Assembly: GCA_021443545.1 (NCBI GenBank)
Contig: JABUTU010000085.1
Coordinates: forward strand, 1 to 38,754
Source: Marinilabiliaceae bacterium
Lineage (GTDB): Bacteria > Bacteroidota > Bacteroidia > Bacteroidales > Marinilabiliaceae
DNA length: 38,754 bases
Reading direction: 5' to 3'
Part shown: piece after piece, positions 35,915 to 38,754 of the stretch
Layout: each line of letters starts with the position of its first letter
Position numbering within the stretch: the first letter of the stretch is position 1
The notes under the pieces: generated by a model
Database searches by the model: none
The model's input: only the letters and a program-made list of their open reading frames with translations
What the model was told of the DNA's origin: nothing
Translations under genes and position numbers: made by a program

Positions 35915-36889
35915 TTAGTCAAATGTCTGGTTTGAGTTGGAAGATATCTCAATCATTCTCTCATACTCTTCAGCTGTCAGACCTTCTTGATAGTAGTAGA
36001 ACTGAGGATTAACCTTCAGACCCTTCTTCAACACTTCATAGTGCAGATGTGGAGCCGTACTCGTACCCGTCGACCCTACCAAACCTATAACATCACCACG
36101 TTTAACTTTCTGTCCAACCTTACACTTAAATTCCGACATGTGCGCATACAACGATATATAACCGAAGCCATGGTCAATCTTGACATGCTTGCCATAACCA
36201 GAGAAGCTACTTGTCACAGACGACACCACGCCGTCACCCGTAGCATAAACCTCAGTACCTGTAGGGGCCGAGAAATCCATTCCTTCATGAAATTTCTTTA
36301 TTTTATAAATAGGATGTATTCGCCAGCCCCATCCTGAAGCAGTACGCTTCAAGTCGCGATTGTTTATAGGCATGATAGATGGCATACAACCTATCATCTC
36401 CTTATTGTTCTTAGCAAGAGATACAATCTCATCGAATGATACGCTCTGAACATACAAGCGCTTTGCCGCTATATCAAGGCGCTTTGCGGTATTTATAACC
36501 ATCTCCGAATTTGACATCTGTTCCAACGACTCATAACGGTTAACACCACCGAATCCTGCCATACGGATAGACGTCGGTATTGAGTCAGCCTCGTATATGA
36601 CCCTATAGATATTCTCATCGCGCATATGCATATCCGCCAGGACTATATCAATCTGATCCAAGCGTTTATTCATAATCTCATACTGCGACAATAGCTCTTG
36701 ATTCTCTCGCTTAAGCTCTTTCTCCTTCGGGGAGTCTATCAAGTAAATATATAATGCAAAAAATAACGCCCCAATTACAATTCCATAAGCGCACTGTATG
36801 AGAACACGTCCAACAAAATACTTGGCTCCGTGTTTAACTGCTGTATATGATAATGTCTCCGGATCGTACCGATATTGCTTCTGTCCCAT
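35915..36889 (-). CDS. M23 family peptidoglycan endopeptidase
   Basis: This is a 324-residue bitopic membrane protein. A membrane helix spans about 27-48 (VLIQCAYGIVIGALFFALYI), followed by a coiled coil (about 54-80, KELKRENQELLSQYEIMNKRLDQ) and a C-terminal LytM domain with zinc site H201-EGM-D205 and H281-L-H283 (APHLHYEV). All ligands of an active enzyme are kept. Such proteins cut peptide cross-links of peptidoglycan during growth and division. It heads the minus-strand operon with CapA and alaS. Its promoter interlocks with that of the divergent FtsB-like gene, suggesting joint expression of wall and division functions. Confidence 0.9.
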   Translation of the reverse strand: MGQKQYRYDPETLSYTAVKHGAKYFVGRVLIQCAYGIVIGALFFALYIYLIDSPKEKELKRENQELLSQYEIMNKRLDQIDIVLADMHMRDENIYRVIYEADSIPTSIRMAGFGGVNRYESLEQMSNSEMVINTAKRLDIAAKRLYVQSVSFDEIVSLAKNNKEMIGCMPSIMPINNRDLKRTASGWGWRIHPIYKIKKFHEGMDFSAPTGTEVYATGDGVVSSVTSSFSGYGKHVKIDHGFGYISLYAHMSEFKCKVGQKVKRGDVIGLVGSTGTSTAPHLHYEVLKKGLKVNPQFYYYQEGLTAEEYERMIEISSNSNQTFD

Positions 36890-36934
36890 ATCTAATTTTA
36901 TTTAGGCAACGCCAATTCTACGCCGTAAAGCGCC

Positions 36935-36966
36935 CAAAGTTATAACTTTTAATCTATATTTGCAAA
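36935..36966 (-). promoter_or_regulatory. Promoter of the M23-CapA-alaS operon
   Basis: On the minus strand TTTG (36963-36966) and TAACTTTG (36935-36942) are 20 bp apart. The -33 box is half of the palindrome TTTGCAAA (36959-36966); the other half serves the opposite promoter. Confidence 0.65.
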
Positions 36967-36989
36967 TTAAAACAAATGCTTTAACTTTG
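36959..36989 (+). promoter_or_regulatory. Promoter of the FtsB-like gene, leaderless
   Basis: TTTG (36959-36962) and TAACTTTG (36982-36989) are exactly 19 bp apart. The ATG at 36995 follows after five bases, so the mRNA probably starts at the start codon. The in-frame GTG at 36989 overlaps the -7 box and cannot be the start of this transcript. Confidence 0.7.
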
Positions 36990-36994
36990 TGGCT

Positions 36995-37294
36995 ATGAAA
37001 CTTAACGACTTTAGGGCAGCTTTAACTAAATTGCTCCTCAACAAATATGTCATAGCAACATCGTGCTTCTTCGTCTGGCTGACACTTTTTGACGAAGATA
37101 GCTTGATTGAGCGTTTCAATTTGAGTTCCCAGGCTTCAGAGCTGCGCAAGCAGCGTAATCAAGTATCTGAAGAGATTGCCAACGACAGAAAAAAAATGGA
37201 TGATTTGCGTAATAGTCGTGAGACATTGGAAAAATTTGCGCGCGAAGAGTATCTCATGAAGGCTCCCGACGAAGTTGTTTTCGTGATAAAGTAA
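36995..37294 (+). CDS. FtsB/DivIC-like septum formation initiator
   Basis: This is a 99-residue bitopic protein. A membrane helix lies at about 18-34 (YVIATSCFFVWLTLF), followed by a coiled coil (QASELRKQRNQVSEEIAND, DDLRNSRETLEKFAREEYLM) and a short C-terminal tail (APDEVVFVIK). The EKFAREEYLMKAPDEVVF block is typical of FtsB/DivIC. These proteins form the FtsQLB bridge that activates septal peptidoglycan synthesis. The start follows from the promoter. Two envelope genes follow in the same direction. Confidence 0.85.
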   Translation: MKLNDFRAALTKLLLNKYVIATSCFFVWLTLFDEDSLIERFNLSSQASELRKQRNQVSEEIANDRKKMDDLRNSRETLEKFAREEYLMKAPDEVVFVIK

Positions 37295-37299
37295 CAGAC

Positions 37300-37617
37300 A
37301 TGATAATTAAAAATATCCTCCTATACATTGCGCTAATCGCCTATCTCGGAGGTGTTATTTTTCAAATAGCATTATTCCCTCAATCATGGATTCTTTGCTT
37401 GGCTGGCGGTTTTATGGTAGCATGTTTACGCATATACGAACGAGCAAAAGAGTCGAAGAACCCTTCCGCTAAAGCTACTCGCATTCCAGCAATACAACTC
37501 TTCTCCACAGGTATAATGATTCTATCTTCTTACCTGATGTTCACTCATAAGGGCTACTGGTTATTAGCAGTTTTGATTGTAGCTGTTCTTGAGCTATATG
37601 CGTCTTTCAGGTCATAA
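37300..37617 (+). CDS. Small integral membrane protein
   Basis: This is a 105-residue hydrophobic protein with about four membrane helices (ILLYIALIAYLGGVIFQIAL, ILCLAGGFMVACL, FSTGIMILSSYLMF, YWLLAVLIVAVLELYA) and a positively charged loop (ERAKESKNPSAKATR). No family recognised. It lies five bases behind the FtsB-like gene and overlaps the next gene by 20 nt, so it is in the same operon. Confidence 0.7.
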   Translation: MIIKNILLYIALIAYLGGVIFQIALFPQSWILCLAGGFMVACLRIYERAKESKNPSAKATRIPAIQLFSTGIMILSSYLMFTHKGYWLLAVLIVAVLELYASFRS

Positions 37618-38740
37618 GGTTTCACTGATACTCCTCCTGCTACTCTGCGCTTCTTGCATAAGAGCGCAAGACAACAGATGGGATTCGCTCCTTGCTGTTG
37701 CCGACTCAACGGCTCACGCCATCACAAGCAGCATCGATGAACACTTCTTCTCGGCTGAGTCGGAGGTGTGGCTCGAAGAGACCAAAGATCTTATTGACGT
37801 ATGTCCTATTGATTCGCTTCTGACTTACAGATTTGAACACTTAATATCTTACTATACTCCCGACAGCATATTCTGCATCGGGATAAAGCACTCAGAGCCA
37901 AACCTTTCCGAGCACCTTCTTTGGATTGCAAAATCCAAGTATGGGACATTCTCTTTCCATGACAAAAACACTGATACCGACTTCAATACGAACGACATTA
38001 CTCTGCGCCTAAGCATGGAGATTCTTGCCAACGTAGAATCAGACGAGAACAAAGAAAAGTGTATAGAGATTGTCAATGAGAGAGTTCCTAAAATCATAAC
38101 TGATTACTTTTTGAAAAACAAGAATATATCTTGGCTGCCACGACTCACTCTCCTCAAAGAGGAGAATAACACATTTGCTATTGCAACGTACTGCGCCACA
38201 TACAGCGACTTATCGTACGACTTTTTTGGATTGATTGCATCGTACGACAAGAAGGGTATTATAAACATCGAGACTCTGAACGACTGCACAAAAGATGTTT
38301 CAGCAAACAACCCTGAAAAATCATCATTCAATGCAAAACGCTGGTATGGTGCAGTATACTACAATATGATTCCCATAAAGATTGACAACAAGACATACTA
38401 CACTCTTCTTGGATACAAGGGTACGGACGGATTGATTAAGACCCGAGTGATAGAGGTTCTTCACTTCAAAGGCAAGAGTGCACAGTTTGGTGCACCTATA
38501 TTCATCCACGAAAAAAGTTCGCCAAAGCGGCGAATCTTCAAGTATTCATCTCAATCAAATATGATGTTCCGGTGGGAAGCAGAGAAAAAAATGATTATAT
38601 TTGACCATCTATCTGCCCCAAGCAGTCTGCTCTCTGGTCAGTGGCAGCACTATGGTTCAGACATGAGTTTCGACGCATACAAAGCATCTAAAAATGGCTG
38701 GTTGTATATCGAAGACGTTGATGTAACAAAATTCAGATAG
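37598..38740 (+). CDS. Hypothetical exported protein
   Basis: This is a 380-residue protein with a strong signal peptide (MRLSGHKVSLILLLLLCASC, continuing IRAQ). Cleavage may be after IRA (type I) or at the Cys of the lipobox-like CASC. I chose ATG 37598; the upstream TTG 37589 only adds three residues. The mature part is acidic with a mixed alpha/beta composition (for example FNAKRWYGAVYYNMIPIKI and YYTLLGYKGTDGLIKTRVIEVL). No family recognised. It overlaps the membrane protein gene by 20 nt and is probably the last gene of the FtsB-like operon; the stop lies 14 bases before the window edge. Confidence 0.7.
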   Translation: MRLSGHKVSLILLLLLCASCIRAQDNRWDSLLAVADSTAHAITSSIDEHFFSAESEVWLEETKDLIDVCPIDSLLTYRFEHLISYYTPDSIFCIGIKHSEPNLSEHLLWIAKSKYGTFSFHDKNTDTDFNTNDITLRLSMEILANVESDENKEKCIEIVNERVPKIITDYFLKNKNISWLPRLTLLKEENNTFAIATYCATYSDLSYDFFGLIASYDKKGIINIETLNDCTKDVSANNPEKSSFNAKRWYGAVYYNMIPIKIDNKTYYTLLGYKGTDGLIKTRVIEVLHFKGKSAQFGAPIFIHEKSSPKRRIFKYSSQSNMMFRWEAEKKMIIFDHLSAPSSLLSGQWQHYGSDMSFDAYKASKNGWLYIEDVDVTKFR

Positions 38741-38754
38741 ACAACCTGACTTAT

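Overview
The window looks like a chromosomal piece of a Bacteroidales bacterium (phylum Bacteroidota), probably a gut or rumen type. The signs are: repeated TAnnTTTG -7 promoter elements with TTTG-like -33 boxes and no Shine-Dalgarno sequences; a hybrid two-component system (HTCS) carrying an AraC domain; FecR/DUF4974, STN-type TonB receptor and DUF4249 genes in a row; GH97 and GH51 enzymes; and the housekeeping groups coiled coil-zapA-rny and M23-CapA-alaS. I cannot name the genus.

Layout. 1-3190 is an accessory segment. It holds a HigB-like/HigA-ImmA toxin-antitoxin-like pair behind a perfect 18-bp palindrome, then a compact three-gene cassette (DUF4417 protein, an unknown acidic protein, and a small protein resembling a polymorphic-toxin C-terminal domain). 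3431-6021 carries a SPOR-domain lipoprotein and a divergent chorismatase/RidA-like protein with an apparently leaderless promoter. 6119-10841 is a FecR - TonB receptor - DUF4249 surface-signalling/uptake unit that lacks its usual ECF sigma gene; a 54-codon ORF sits in that position, and a terminator-shaped hairpin lies at the start of the receptor gene. 10929-13124 is coiled-coil protein - zapA - rny, followed by tRNA-Arg(CCG) on the minus strand.

13434-29984 is mainly a plant-polysaccharide (arabinoxylan/arabinan-like) locus without a SusC/SusD pair: CE6-type esterase, GH43 arabinanase-like, HTCS regulator, GH97, GH43 arabinofuranosidase-like, and GH51 arabinofuranosidase. A DUF6057 membrane protein and a PD40/CxxCH lipoprotein are inserted in it. 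30237-32120 is a solitary TonB-dependent receptor. 32188-36889 (minus) is M23 peptidase - CapA-like phosphoesterase - alaS. It diverges, through a nearly symmetrical double promoter, from an FtsB/DivIC-like gene and two unknown envelope genes that run to the right edge.

How the parts work together. The HTCS probably senses an oligosaccharide in the periplasm and controls the surrounding glycoside hydrolases, which would strip acetyl groups and arabinose from hemicellulose or pectin. The FecR unit probably couples ligand uptake to gene expression with a sigma factor supplied in trans. The right end groups cell-wall and division functions under a shared promoter region. The most unusual items are the accessory cassettes, the orphan FecR unit with its small ORF and attenuator-like hairpin, the nested inverted repeats in the HTCS leader, and the shared divergent promoter at about 36950.
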